Shown here one piece after another: positions 48,551 through 60,885 of a stretch of DNA of 64,000 nucleotides; the stretch's first letter is position 1, and each line of letters begins with the position of its first letter. Where the stretch lies: assembly GCA_027627225.1 (NCBI GenBank), contig CM051024.1, positions 80,755,204 through 80,819,203 on the forward strand, read 5' to 3'. The notes below the pieces were generated by a model. It worked only from the letters and a program-made list of their open reading frames with translations. It searched no databases and was not told where the DNA came from. This DNA comes from Congeria kusceri (taxonomy: Eukaryota > Mollusca > Bivalvia > Myida > Dreissenidae). Made by a program: the position numbers and the translations under genes.

Positions 48551-49459
48551 ATTAATCCAGTTTCAAAAAAACAAAAAACAAACCTGATATTATGAAACTA
48601 ATGGTTGAAACACAGTCTAACAGTACTTGTATAAAAAAATAGTTGACATCAAAATGTGATTAATATGCAAAACACTTAAACCCGATAGTGAATGTTCATG
48701 CCATTTGTCGAAAACAACAATCTCAATTTTCGTAATCAAATGTGAAATGTTTGACTTCAAGGAAAAAATAGGTTTTATTTTTCCCTCCTGTGACATATAT
48801 GCTGTGCGAAAATGTAGTCCATCATATATAAATACATTGTTACTGAATAAATGAATAAAGAACGGAAAATAAAGCAGTTGATACATTTAAACTTAAGAGC
48901 AATACATCAGGATTTGCAATAGAGTTATTTCAATTTAATACTGCATATAAGCATCACATGTCACCAAAAACTGCATAAATTAACATTATTTTTATAATTA
49001 CACTTATTTATGTATCTACAAAGTAATCTAGGGGTGTAATGATAACACGGATTAATATCGTGACTACGCGCTTTATTCTGCAGTGTTTAGCGAAATATAC
49101 CGCCATATATTGCCCATATTAAAATGAGAAGTTTCATTTTATATATCTCTTAAATAACCGTGCAAAATGCATTTATTGAACTTATTATCATTGTTTAAAT
49201 ACCAGTATAAACAAAATATTTGCATGATTTCAAATAACATATTTATAAACTTTTCAAAACTAATCACATTATTTTTTATAATAATCAAATTCGCAATGAC
49301 ATGTGGATAATTAGATATCATTTTTTAGATAGTGTAATAAATGCTGTGGGAAAATGAGCTCCCTCTCATCTATTTACTTTTTCACTGAATTAGGCCGCTA
49401 TTTTAGTTTTTATTCTTTGGTTAATAATTTTTTTCAAAAAATGTATACTGGCAGGTTAA

Positions 49460-50020
49460 ACAAGAGCGGCATAAGTCCCTAGGTTGCTCACCTCAGGGGT
49501 TAATAAACTAAACTGTTCTGAGCAAGTTTAATGAAGACTCGGCTAAGATTGTGGCCTCTATATTGTTCACAAGCTTTTTCTTCAATTTGGCCTGGTGACC
49601 TAGTTTTTGCCACCATGTGACTCATTTTCAAACTTCTCCTAGATATCTCTGGGACATATGTTCTGACCAAGTGTCATGCTCAAATCACTGGGCTATAAAT
49701 GTAGCATCTAGGGTATTCTCAAGCTTTTTCTTCAAATTGGCCTGGTGACCTACTTTTTACCCTATTTGACCTAGTTTCAGCCTAGATACCATGGCAATTC
49801 TTTTGAGCAAGTTTCAAGAAAACTGGACCAAAATTTTGACTAGTGTTAATAAGTTTTTTCTTTAATTTGACCTAGTGACCTAGCTTTTGTCCCTACATAA
49901 CCCAGTTTCTAACTCGGCCGAGATATCATTGGGACAAATGTTCTGAGCAAGTTTCATGTTGAATGGGGGAAAAATGTGGCCTCTAGAGCGTTAACAACTT
50001 TTATAAAGTTTTCAATAAAG
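49460..50020 (+). repeat. Minisatellite type III, copy B
   Basis: This is the duplicate of 7,445-8,010, with three units and only point changes. Confidence 0.85.
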
Positions 50021-51072
50021 CCAAGGAAAACTGCAGAGTCCACTGTCACTTCCTGTCAGACACTATAACAATGCGTGAAATCATTAAACATATTTTAAAT
50101 AAATTATGGATCATTTTAATTATGGTTTAATCTAGTAACGCCAGCTATTGGTGTAGTTCACGGTGCAAGACATATATATTCCCTTTTAAACACCTTAAAA
50201 CAAATACGGTCTGTGTGTCCATGGAGATGAGTCGATTCCAGCAAAGAAGCATAACGAACCAAGACGGAAGGGGTCCATCCGGTCTCTCCGGTAAGTGCCA
50301 GAACCGACGCGAACCGGTGGTAGCATATCAAGTATCGAACAGCGCCGCTGCTTGGTAGTAGTTTATGAACAGTTGTTTGATACAGTCGCCACGCTTGAGC
50401 TGTATATGTTATATATTTGCATAATGTGGTATGTTATGCTCCAATGTTTCTCCTGTCGCTCTCACATCATGTCCATATATAATTGTATGCTAAAAAATGC
50501 ATCGGCGGAAATTACAGCTGCTCGATATCTGGATCTTCCAATGCGGAAAGTATGCCCTTCGCCACTTTTTTTGATTCCGGATGTAATTCCGTCCAAACAT
50601 ACTAAACAACGTAAAAAAGATAAATCTTTAAACAACAACATAAATGAACAATAAATACAAAACACATGAAATTATGATGCTCTAATGAGACATATGCAAA
50701 TAAAAATGCAGACCGTATTTAATGTTCTTTATTTTCATTTCACAGTCAGGTTTACAAAATAGCAATTCAACTTTTAAGATGTAATGTAGCCACGTTTGTG
50801 TTATGTGTTATTTATAATGTAACCTGTGTCTCGTAGTCATTTTTTATCCGTGCAACACAGACTACAATAAACGAATAGTTAGGCAACCATTTGATATTGT
50901 TTTCAAGTATATTAAATTATGTGGCTATATTTGTACAAAATTGTTATTCATTTAGGGTCGATTTTGGTCGATTTGGGGGTTTCGTGCCGCCGCTGAAACA
51001 GGAAACCAGGGGCCAAGGGAGATTATAGATACAAAACAGTACCGCACATTAAAGGCTATTAAAATTCGATAA

Positions 51073-51288
51073 CTAATTCACCTGCGTTATGGGTGGTATG
51101 TAAAGATTTCGCTGAATCGTCCTTTCCAGTTCATCACCCATTATTTCCACCAGGTAATTAAGGCAAGCCCTGGACAAACAATACCGCTGAATAATCTGTA
51201 CATCCGACTGATGCTCAAATGAGGTTCTGGGTCGGAAAACCCGCTCTCGTCTTCGCAAATCGCCGAACAAAACAATCGCAGCGGCCAT
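51073..51288 (-). pseudogene. HARBI1-like 5' exon remnant, copy B
   Basis: This is the duplicate of 9,062-9,277. The reading MAAAIVLFGDLRRRERVFRP is kept, with three or four residue changes in the remainder (LEHLS to FEHQS, NHY to NLY). The terminus GGGCCCGTTTCATAAAG is at 51,436-51,452 on the minus strand. Both copies have the same truncation, so truncation predates the duplication. Confidence 0.7.
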
Positions 51289-51452
51289 ACTTTCGAACGT
51301 TACGACAGCCTTGGTCCATTCGTAAATTTTACGTTAAATCTTACGATTTCGTAGCAGGTGGTTGCGTAAGATTTTTTTAATGAAACGCTCTTATTTTGTT
51401 ACGAACGTCAAACTTAAGAAATCCGTTCGTACAAACTTTATGAAACGGGCCC

Positions 51453-53515
51453 GTTGTGTTCTAACTTATTAACAAATATGATCGTATTGTAGTTATGGTA
51501 AGCGGTTAAAATCATGCATATTTGTATTTTTACGTTGTATTTTTTACATTTGGTGTCATAGTAATCGAACATTTTCCAAGTCAGATCCACAAAGATATGT
51601 AGTCCAATGGAATTACAATTTATATTGTTAGCTTTGTTTGTGTCTGAAATATTGAACCAATTTGGTATTACGTATGCTTGGGATCAAATCAAATCAAATC
51701 GTTCAGGTGTATACAACAGCCTTTAAACAATTGTAAGCATGTGTTGTTGTTTTTTAATTACAGTCCGGTTTAACTATTATCAAGGCCTGGCGAACATTGG
51801 AAAGAAACCAGTAATCTAAAACTCGGTGTGTTCTCTTAGTCTAATACCCAAATCGTCTCGCGGTTTTCGTCTAAGAAAACAACATATGACATTGCGACAC
51901 TACATGAATCCCTCTAGATATTTGTTCCACAAACAACACTAATTACATCTGGAACATGGATAAAGCACTTAATAAGGAGCAAACATAGAATGCATTCCCG
52001 CAGTCAATATCAGCATATGGAATATAAATAAATGCACTCCATTCTCGCGAGATATATCGTTTACAGTAGTATCTAAGAAAGTAGCCCGTCGAAATACCAA
52101 ACTACATTTGTTTCGTATTTACTGGCATCTAACCTGTAACTAAAATGTGCTTCCGAAATAAGCATCCTGAACGAATATCACATTTCATAAGCGCAACGTA
52201 TAAACGAACTCTATTGCTGAACAGATATTATGAGGTTGTTTTTGTTTTACAAATATCCAAACTAAAAGCTAACCGATTGGCAGAAGACTAGGATTTATGG
52301 ATTATATCTTAAAAAGGGGTAAGTTTCTTGACTTTATTATTTACCACATTGGTTTTGATAACATACTAATCGTCGATCCTTAAACCGACGAACATAGTCC
52401 ATATCTTGATAAAATGTCTGCACCACAAAACAAACAAATGCATTGCCTTCTGTTATTTTTAAGTGTATGACCTGTTTAAATATATATAGTAGCATGTTCA
52501 AGCAACGTTTTGATGTGAGGTATGAACTATTGTGTTTATTTAGAGTAAATAGAGCCCAGGCGTCTAAATGCATACATTGTGTAATCACTGCACTACAAAC
52601 TGCACTCATTGTGTATTTTGCGTTGTGAATTGCGATAACGTTGGTTTGAACGCCGCATATTTACAAACCAAATATACTTACAAAGTAGAAGAACGTCACA
52701 CAAAAACAACAACGTGTACATCTTTAGTATTTTTAATTACATTACGACGATATATACAGTGTACATATACTTCGATTGTACCCAGTAAATCTAAGCGTCA
52801 TATTATTCTGTAAAATGTGACACACCATACTTCACACAACCGTTTTGTTACAGTTTTGTGTCATTACAAAGCGATGAATATAAAGAAACACGTATAGTTG
52901 TTTTACTTTTAATGAGATCATTTTCAGAAATAATCATTTTGAACGTATAATGTAAGTTTTCCACGTTATGGCATTTGAGGGCAACATTAAAATTCAAATG
53001 AATCAAAATGATTTCGATCCAACTCTTTTCACTTAGTAAATAGTACTAAATGCGAGTCAAAAACACAACACTGTAAAACTCACCAGTGTGGGGCAGCTAT
53101 GGCGAGAAGCTTCTTAGACAAATTTTTAGCCCACATAGTTTATGGCTTATCCAGTTTTAATTAATTGTTTTAAAATTTGCATTAACGATTGTAGGCATAG
53201 ACAGGCATACAAATTACCCTTTTCAGAAGACATTAAAACTTAATATTTGATACTTAGTTACTTAGTTACCCAAGTAATTAATAGAAGTTTAAGGTTTTAA
53301 AGGCACAATTGCCTTGAGTTCTATACTTGTGTATAATACTTGTAAAAGCAATTTGTTTGTTGAATACTGTCTCTTAAACCTGATCAAAACACACTACAAT
53401 GAAACAATTGTTTGCATGTGTTTACAGTCTGAATACGGATCAGGTTGATATATCAAGTAGACGAGCATTTCAACGTTTTCAAATTTAATGTGGTAATTTT
53501 AGAACATGCATTTTG
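51453..53515. other. Non-coding stretch, duplicate of 9,442-11,506
   Basis: It is collinear with copy A, with scattered substitutions, and holds nothing recognised as a gene. Confidence 0.5.
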
Positions 53516-53541
53516 TTAAAGGGACAGAAAATCGGCTTCCT

Positions 53542-53543
53542 AT
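53542..53543. repeat. AT target-site duplication, left
   Basis: AT immediately precedes TGTCC and is matched by AT at 60,310-60,311 and the single AT at 11,533-11,534 of the empty site. Confidence 0.9.
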
Positions 53544-53684
53544 TGTCCTTTCCCATAAGTGATTTGTCTTCCCTTGAATACTCTTCTTAAGCGCATGCGC
53601 AGTGACGCAATTTTAACATCCGGGGAGTACAAAACACGGAAGTAAATTGACATTGGAATACGTTAACCTTGATCGCTAAATAAA

Positions 53685-56416
53685 ATGGACAAACCACGGC
53701 GAACTAAGCCGAAATATTGTTGTATTTGTAAGGGAATTTATCGAGGAAAAGTAATTGATGGAAGGACTGTTTCGCTTCATCGATTTCCGCAAAATAAAGT
53801 TGCCAAACGTGTTTGGATAAACAGGTGTAAAACTGTCATGAGGACATTTAAGTGGACAGAGCACAAACGTCTCTGCAGCGACCATTTTGTGGGTTTAAGT
53901 GGACCAAGTAGTCGTCACACTCTTCCCACGCTCTTTCCAACTCAAAATGGATGTGTAAAAGAATTCCCTTCTTCCGTAAGTTTATTTTTATAATTGGTAT
54001 ACTATAATTATAACACAAAATATTAAATTGTACTGTGTGAAATGATTTTTTAAACACAACACACCAATTACTCATTTAGCCATTAACACTAGCACAGCGC
54101 TCTACCAACTGAGCTAACCGGGCGGCTGGTTATAACGTACAATCATCCTCCCTTTAACCTTAAGGCCAACATCTAGGCACTAATGCCTTTTACATCTGAC
54201 ATCATTAAAGTAAATTTACCTTTGAGGCTGGTTCTAACCCACGCACACTACAGATTTATGGTGATCACCATTGGATACAGGTTTTAATTTATATTAAAAT
54301 AATGCTTAACCATAGCAAACAACATTCTCATTTGTACACAAATTGTATATGGTTTAATTTTTATTGCAGAACTTGGATGACCATCTTCAAGTTGAAGATG
54401 ATTCCGACAACGAGTCTGGACAAGATATCAATATGGACAATGAAGACCTGCCCCAAACAAACCTGAGCCTCCCTATGACACAACATTATACAGACATCTC
54501 TGTTCATCTACACGACTATTGCCAAGGGCCTGTCTTGATGCAACAAAACCCAAATGTTCGGCAAGTTTGAAATATACTTAGTATGTTTAATTGATAAGGT
54601 TATTTCAGTATTCGACACTTTTCTGCTGGGTGGTATCAGAATTATACATGTATTGCTTTCATCGAAAGACTATTCAAAATTTTCGTGTTTACACTTTTCA
54701 GTGTGTTTTGCACAAATATGTTCTACATTAACTCATCAAAATATGTTATATGCAATGTCATACATACAGGAATTTATATTCTAGTTATCTACGTGTTAAA
54801 ATTCTTAATCATTATATTAAACATGTACATTTTATAACATATACCAACAATATCGACGGTAGTCCCCCTAAATATACACATGTTTAAAAACAATACATAT
54901 TCCTTCTTTTCAAGCCGATATATGTATCTGGTAACTTTATATTGATGACACTGTTAAGACAAAAATATTTACAATGCAAAAAAACCGTTTTTTAGAAACA
55001 TGCCTCCAGTGGGATTCGAACTCACGCCTACAAAAATGCCTATTTCAATGAAAAGTTTACTACACTTAAGTCCCGTTATCGATAGTACGCATGCATATAG
55101 CGGTACTTCATGTACATTTCATACATAACGATTTTACTACTACTACTGATTTTCCCGCGCCCGCTAAAAGTGTCCCCGGGGAAAACTTTTTATTATTATA
55201 AAAATAAATATTTTATTGAGCGTTTATAAAAACGAGACATATGTGTGAAGCAACCATTTAATGCATACTTATTAAAACATAATGTTATTTATAAAAATAT
55301 AATACCGCATTTACCGTCGATATGTCCCTTTAATAGATGTTTATTCTGTTTTCTTTCAGTTGTATGGATACACAGACTGAAGCAGATTCGGTGATAACTG
55401 GAGTGCAAACGGAAGAAATATGTGTACGAAAGACATGTGAAGGGACCTCACAAACAGTGATCGAAACTCAAGATTTTGGTGTTCAGTGTTGTCTACCAAG
55501 TCTTACATTTGATGACATAAAACACGATGATGATCTTGTAAGCTTTTACACAGGCATTCCTAGTAGAAAGGCCTTCGAAGCAGTTTTTGATGAAATTAAA
55601 GATGATGCAGAGACGAGAACATCAAGGAGAAAACTTAATTACGAAAGCAGTTCTGGAGGGCGACCTGGTACGCTTTGTGTTATTAATGAATTTTTTATGG
55701 TGCTAATGCGCCTTCGTCTAGGACTGCTTATTGAGGACCTTAGTTTTCGATTCAACATTTCAAAATCTCAATGCAGTGACATCATTGAACGGTGGATCAA
55801 TTACTTAAGTGTTCAACTATCATTTTTGGTCCAATGGCCTTCAATGGAAACAGTGAAGGCAAATATGCCTAGAACATTTCGAGAAAATTTTTCCAATACT
55901 AGGGTCATTATAGACTGTACAGAACTTTATAGTGAAAGCTCAAGCACACTGTCCTTGAAAAGTTTAATGTACAGTGACTATAAGTCTCACATGACACATA
56001 AAGCACTTGTAGGTATAAGCCCAAATGGTGTTGCAACATTTGTTTCTAATTGTTGGGTTGGAAGCATAAGTGATAAAAAAATAACACAAAAGTGTGGAAT
56101 TCTTGACCTTTTGGAAGCAGGTGATGCCATCATGGCGGATAAGGGGTTTACAATAACTGATCTGACCACACCCAGAGGCATTGAATTGATCATTCCACCA
56201 TTTAAGAAAAAAGATAAGCAGTTTACTAAACGTGAAGTCTATTTGACAAAAGAAATTGCCAGTGTTAGAATTCATGTAGAGCGACAGATGGAACGAATAC
56301 AAAACTTTAGGATCTTACAGGGTAACATTCCAATCAATCAAGGACGTCGCATTTCAAAAGTATTTAAAATTTGTACATATTTAACTAATTTGTGGCCTCC
56401 TCTTATCCCCGATTAA
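53685..56416 (+). CDS. THAP-domain DDE transposase of the ISL2EU-like element, three exons
   Basis: Exons are 53,685-53,975, 54,370-54,560 and 55,360-56,416. Phases match and the joined frame gives about 512 residues with no stop. Exon 1 is a THAP zinc finger: C12-x2-C15, HRFP at 32-35, W44, C64-x2-H67, F68. Exon 2 is an acidic linker. Exon 3 carries a DDE_Tnp_4-like nuclease: D346 in VIIDCTEL, D421 in IMADKGF, E468 in HVERQMERI (numbers from my predicted protein). It also has the GGRPGTL segment before a helix-turn-helix-like part. Intron 1 uses GTAAGT; intron 2 uses a GC donor (CG/GCAAGT). The THAP domain probably binds the element ends. The gene looks intact, so the transposase may still be active. 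HARBI1-type transposases share the nuclease fold but usually lack THAP. Confidence 0.88.
54090..54122 (-). other. tRNA 5'-half-like sequence in transposase intron 1
   Basis: The minus strand reads GGTTAGCTCAGTTGGTAGAG then CGCTGTGCTAG, an excellent tRNA D-arm and A-box. No matching T-arm or B-box follows, so this is a fragment, possibly a SINE head. Confidence 0.5.
55001..55075 (-). other. tRNA-like sequence in transposase intron 2
   Basis: On the minus strand a good B-box (GTGAGTTCGAATCCC) is preceded by a weak A-box region (TTAAGTGTAGTAAAC) about 45 bases upstream and followed by ACTGGAGGCA. It is probably a degenerate tRNA or SINE; no anticodon is assigned. Confidence 0.45.
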
Positions 56417-57165
56417 ACATTACATTTAACTGGCAAATCATCCATGATGATTATTCAGCTGTGAGTTTTAAGCCATTTATGATTTGTCGAGATATCTGTT
56501 TGATCTGTTCTTAAGTCACAATATTATTCTTAAATCGACATCTATGACCATCTAGAAGAAATAATTTCTTTTGGGAATAATTCTGAGCGGTAGAAAGCAT
56601 GATTCAGATTTGAACATTTCTTTAATGACTACATGATTTTGTTGTTTTTACATGTTTTCATGTTATGTGTGGTATTTGAATTATTATAATGAGATAATGA
56701 TCCATTTGTATTGCTACTCATTAATGCATTTTAAATACCGGTATTAAAGTGTATATTTACAACTCGATCTGCTTATGTTGTGCATATATTTTGAATATGT
56801 ATCAGGACTGGGTCCATATTTCAGATACATGTTGAGATCATATGAAAGTATTTTCACTAAATTACAATGTTTATTAAACATCTATTTTAAAACTGCATAC
56901 ATCTGTATACATGTGTGATTTCCTTTCATGTTTATAACACAAAAATAAACAACTTAGTTGATGAGATAAATTATTAAATGTTAAGTTAAAGAATTTACTT
57001 AAGATGTTTCTGGAATACAGCCCCAGCTATTTTCACTAATTACTGGCAAATACACAAAACGAAGATAGAACAGACATAATTTGCATCAGTTTCATTTAAT
57101 GCTGTGTTAATGCATTTTCACCTTTATTGAGACTTTAATTGGTCTTAAACTGAACCATATTATGT
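56417..57165. other. Convergent intergenic spacer between the two transposon genes
   Basis: This is AT-rich sequence between the transposase stop and the YqaJ gene stop, which face each other. AATAAA-like motifs (AAAATAAACA at about 56,941) could serve as polyadenylation signals. Nothing else is seen. Confidence 0.4.
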
Positions 57166-60100
57166 TTATTCAAATAACTTCAGTCCGCGTCTGACACGCT
57201 GTGTGAACAACTCTGGCAGGAAGGAACTTACATAAAAATCTTTTAGCTTTGTAACCATTTCTTTCCACAGCACAGGGTCAAAATGAATATGCTCAATGTT
57301 AATTCCCGTGCAAGTCCAAACAACAAAATCACACCACAGTCGTCCAGATATCCCCATCTGACCCTGAACCTGGTAGTAGTAGGTATGGTTTTTTTTCAAG
57401 GATACAACACCATCCTGTAGAGTACAGAAGAAATCTTTATCCTTGCAGCATTCTTCTGGAGTGGCCATTCGCCATCTCATCGATGCCGGACACTTGATCT
57501 CAAGCAGTCCAACGCTATCTGTACAGTGGCTGCAGTACACATTACCGTCAGGACTAGTTCCCAGGAATGGATATTGTCTGGTTACAATTAAACCACTGTC
57601 CTTCACACAAATGCCACTATGTTCGCTTTGCATTTTCTTTACATACATTTTTCTCGCAGCTTTTTCATGCCTCTTGCCATACTCAGTGTATTTGCTTGTG
57701 AACTCATTATACAGTATGTCTTTGATAAGCCTATCTGGGGCTGTTGTGGGTTTTCTCATACAAATTCTTCCAAAATAGGAGGATGTCAAACGTTCTTGTC
57801 TGGCAAGTTTCCACTCTGGTGAACCCTGTACTCTTGTCAAAATTTCAGTGAGTGTCACTTCCTCATCTGTAAGTGCCAGAGACTGAAAATGGTCCCTGAA
57901 CACTTGTCTGCACTCTTCACTTTGCAAGTTAACTGTGTCACAGAACATAAAACTTACATTTTTTAGAGTGGGCACATCTAGTTTCTTCTGTGTTGGGGGG
58001 AAATTTTTCAGCCAACCTACATTAAGGTCTTCTTGTTCCAGTCTTTTCTTGAAACGCTCCACATTAGCTGTGCAGCCATTAATTTTGTTCAGTTCATGGT
58101 CTTTTTCTAAATTCAACTTTCTAACTGGATGAGTACCTTGCCTCTGTTTGCAGTAGGTTACGTCCTCCGATTTGCGTGGTGTCAGTTTCCTTTGACGAGG
58201 ATTTTTCATCATGCTATGGTTGTTCCAGATACATGGACGTTGCTGCAAGTTCTCCATCTTTCTGCTTTTGAGTCTTGTCACCGATGGCATACAGCAGCGC
58301 ACTGATGTGGTTACAGCATTCACCTTGTCTAAAAAACAATGAAGGAATAATATGTATACTTAACTATTATGGAGTATTAAAATGCATCCGTACATAATGG
58401 ACAATGCATCTTAGTTATGTGATGCTAAATACAACTACAAAGATCAATTAATTAGTATGATAATATGTTAAATAAGTGTATTCAAATGTGGCATTATGTT
58501 GACACACTGAACTTGTTGATGTCAATGGACAAGTAAACATCAAAATGTTACTTGTTACTGTTGTAGGTCAGATAATTTACAAGCATTGGGAAAGTCAGGC
58601 ATAAGATTTGAACACCACTGCATATGCATATTTTTTTATAATTACATGTGTGTCATATATCTATTAAAACCTTTTTTGTGATTTCAAAAATAATGCATAA
58701 CAAATTAACAATAATTATTGTTTACCCTGCTGGACAGTTGCAACATGCTGAATGGATACAGCCGGTAACCTTGGACAAGAGAACCCAAGTTTGGTATGCT
58801 GGTGATTTCTTCTGATCTGCAGTGGGGAACGATGGTAGAACACGAGCTCGGACAAAGCAGTGGCTGGAATCTAGACTGATTTGATGAACCTAAAGGAAAT
58901 CAATGAACATTATTTCAAGAAGTTAAATGTTTTATTTAAGTTTAACAAGGATGTAATTGAGTATGGTGTTCCATTAAATTCATTTTTTTTTAAATAATGC
59001 AAAGAAATTATTTCAATGTACAGAGTGATATTTAATTAAAATGTCAGACATATGAATACATTGAGATGTCCCACTCTAATAACTTGACACCCTGTACACC
59101 CCCCCTTCCCCCCCGTGAATTGACATCAATAATACTAATAATAATACACAGGATAATAAGCAATCATTGTTAAAAAGGTAATCTTAAATTGATCGACTGT
59201 ATAAATGAATACTTTAAGATTTCAATTAATTCATTATGGAATCTTTGTAGGCATGTAAATTGGTTATCTAATTGTAATTGTAATTGTGGGTCATTTAAAA
59301 AATGTAAAAACATAATGCCATTTAAAAAATGTGAAAACATAATGTCAGGAATGGCTACATTTTGGGAGGGTTAGTGTCAGTGGTGGAAAATAAGCGGGAT
59401 GGCATATACTATATAGAGCATATAACCGGGAGGGCATGTGTTGGTATATGCTATAAATATCGCAATGGCATACGCCGGGAGGGCATGTGTCTGGCTTCCA
59501 TTTAATAAATTATAATTATGTTTGCTCTGTTTATACTCTATACTATGATAAATCATAATTATTAAGAAAATTATTATTAATTGTAAAATTATTTATATTC
59601 TCTGCATAGATAATAATATTTCCAAAACAGGATTAAACTATTACATTAATTATTTTTATTATTAATTAGTAAAATGTGACTAGTCTAACATATACTTTTT
59701 TGTGATAGATTTGATGAAACCTCTGAACATCAGTCTATGACACATTTCTGCATATATTGTGAAGCTATACCTATCAAATCAGCATATATGATATACAAAA
59801 CTTGCCTCAACATTGTACACATGTCTTTCTTCATAGTAGCCCTTGGCCTTCAATTGTCTTTTTGAATTTTTCTTCAAGACAATGTAGTTGTAAATGTCTT
59901 TAACGGATACTTCAGGTATACAATCGCAATTATCCGACCAATCTGGAAGCTCATCTGGGTTGGGAACAACTTCACCAGTTGATAAAACGAATCGTTCCGT
60001 CTCGATCTGTTTTTTGTTCAGTTTCGTCTTCTTCGGCTAACTGATGTTTACTTTTGATTGACAGTTTGTATGTCCCTTTAACACGTTCAATCAGCTCGGC

Positions 60101-60223
60101 TTTTCTCCCCGATACATTCTGCTTACGATTGGCTAAGTAGAGCTTTAAATCGACAACCTTAAACCCGCCCAGTTCATTGTTATTTTGACACGCTTCGTGA
60201 ATTTGTTTGTCAATGTCGGCCAT
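57166..60223 (-). pseudogene. SAP-SWIM-YqaJ nuclease gene of the ISL2EU-like element, with two apparent frameshifts
   Basis: Reading from ATG at 60,223: a SAP domain (LGGFKVVDLKLYLANRKQN, SGRKAELIERV). Then, after a one-base frame change at an A6 run (60,010-60,015), comes an exon reading LSTGEVVPNPDELPDWSDN and ending RHVYNVE at 59,806 with a GC donor. The exon 58,889-58,726 and the start of the last exon (58,328) encode a SWIM zinc motif, CNCPAGQGECCNH. A second frame change between about 58,265 and 58,217 separates it from the YqaJ domain. YqaJ motifs, counted from 58,323: GSPEWKLARQERLTSSYFG, E220 in GKRHEKAA, D259 in GTSPDGN, E275-x-K277 in LLEIKCP, and YYQVQGQM. This is a lambda-exonuclease-type D...ExK nuclease with intact catalytic residues. 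Its role in ISL2EU movement is unknown to me. The frameshifts are either mutations or assembly errors. Confidence 0.8.
58890..59805 (-). other. GC-AG intron of the YqaJ gene
   Basis: The donor is GAG/GCAAGT (59,805-59,804) and the acceptor CTTTAG (58,891-58,890). The joined reading NVEVHQISLDSSHCFVRARV is continuous. The intron contains a C-rich tract (59,099-59,115) and three copies of GGGAGGGCATGTG-like or CGGGAGGGCAT motifs near 59,395-59,490. Confidence 0.7.
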
Positions 60224-60885
60224 TTTGAATTTATGTAATCCCCGGAAGTAGATAGTGGGATTACTTCCCTTAGATTTCAGGGGACGTAACCGAGTTATCG
60301 GAAAGGACAATTGCACTATCAATTATATTGTTTGATAGAAAGACACGTGCAGTAAATAAATAAAAATTAAATAATACCAAATAAGTTGTTTAATAAAAAC
60401 AAATAAGCAAAAAAGTCTGAAAAAATTAAAAGCCCAGGCGAGTATCGAACTCACGACTTAGGAGCCATACGAAGAAATGACAGTAGACCGAGATTTAACC
60501 AACTGCGTTATCTAACCAACTGCGTTATCATGCTTGGGAAGGAGTCCTTTGTAAACAATGGTTATACAAAATGCTCACAATTTTGACGTCAAAATGTAAA
60601 CATGAAAAAGTCCAAACAAACACAACATATATTATAAATTGATTTTTATCTCAGAATGTGTACACTCTTTTCCATTATATATACCCTGTTTTAACCGTTA
60701 TAACATGCAAGTATTAATATCAAAATTTCGGATAGTTTTAAGAAATTGCTTCCTCGAGGCCCTTTTGGATGACATAGTCTCTTTAAACCAGTCTTTTTTG
60801 GCGCCAGTATTAGTATATTAATGTTATTTATTTATTAAATAGGCTTTCATTACACATTCCAATATCAGTTTTGCATCCAAGGTCA

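Larger units (their letters stand above)
53544..60309 (+). mobile_element. ISL2EU-like DNA transposon, 6,766 bp
   Basis: Ends are TGTCCTTTCCCATAAGT on the left and, from the minus strand, TGTCCTTTCCGATAACT on the right: about 17 bases with two mismatches. The target AT is duplicated (53,542-53,543 and 60,310-60,311). The uninterrupted target CCTATTGCACTATC is present in copy A at 11,530-11,543, proving insertion and fixing both ends. Cargo is a THAP + DDE transposase gene (plus strand) and a SAP-SWIM-YqaJ nuclease gene (minus strand). To my knowledge, ISL2EU elements encode a transposase plus a YqaJ-type nuclease and make 2-bp target duplications, which fits. The superfamily name rests on that recollection. 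Confidence 0.88.
53516..60786 (-). mobile_element. TTAA-flanked element M3, copy B, split by the ISL2EU insertion
   Basis: TTAA lies at 53,516-53,519 and 60,783-60,786. The element is continuous with its copy-A partner (11,507-12,010) except for the 6,766-bp insertion 24 bases inside its left end. The tRNA-like module and its duplicated A-box lie at about 60,430-60,540. Confidence 0.8.
38776..60885 (+). repeat. Segmental duplication, copy B
   Basis: It is collinear with 1-12,109 and holds extra blocks at 40,988-41,767 (about 780 bp), 41,961-44,098 (about 2.1 kb), 48,237-48,550 (about 312 bp) and 53,544-60,309 plus a 2-bp duplication (6,768 bp). Adding these to copy A accounts for its 22.1 kb to within a few bases. 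For 41,961-44,098 the homology with inverted copy C shows that copy A lost sequence. For the 6.8-kb block, copy B clearly gained it. The direction of the other two is unresolved. Confidence 0.95.

Noticed and set aside
55964..56302. 112-codon minus-strand frame within the transposase
   Set aside because: It lies opposite the DDE domain of a well-supported plus-strand gene.
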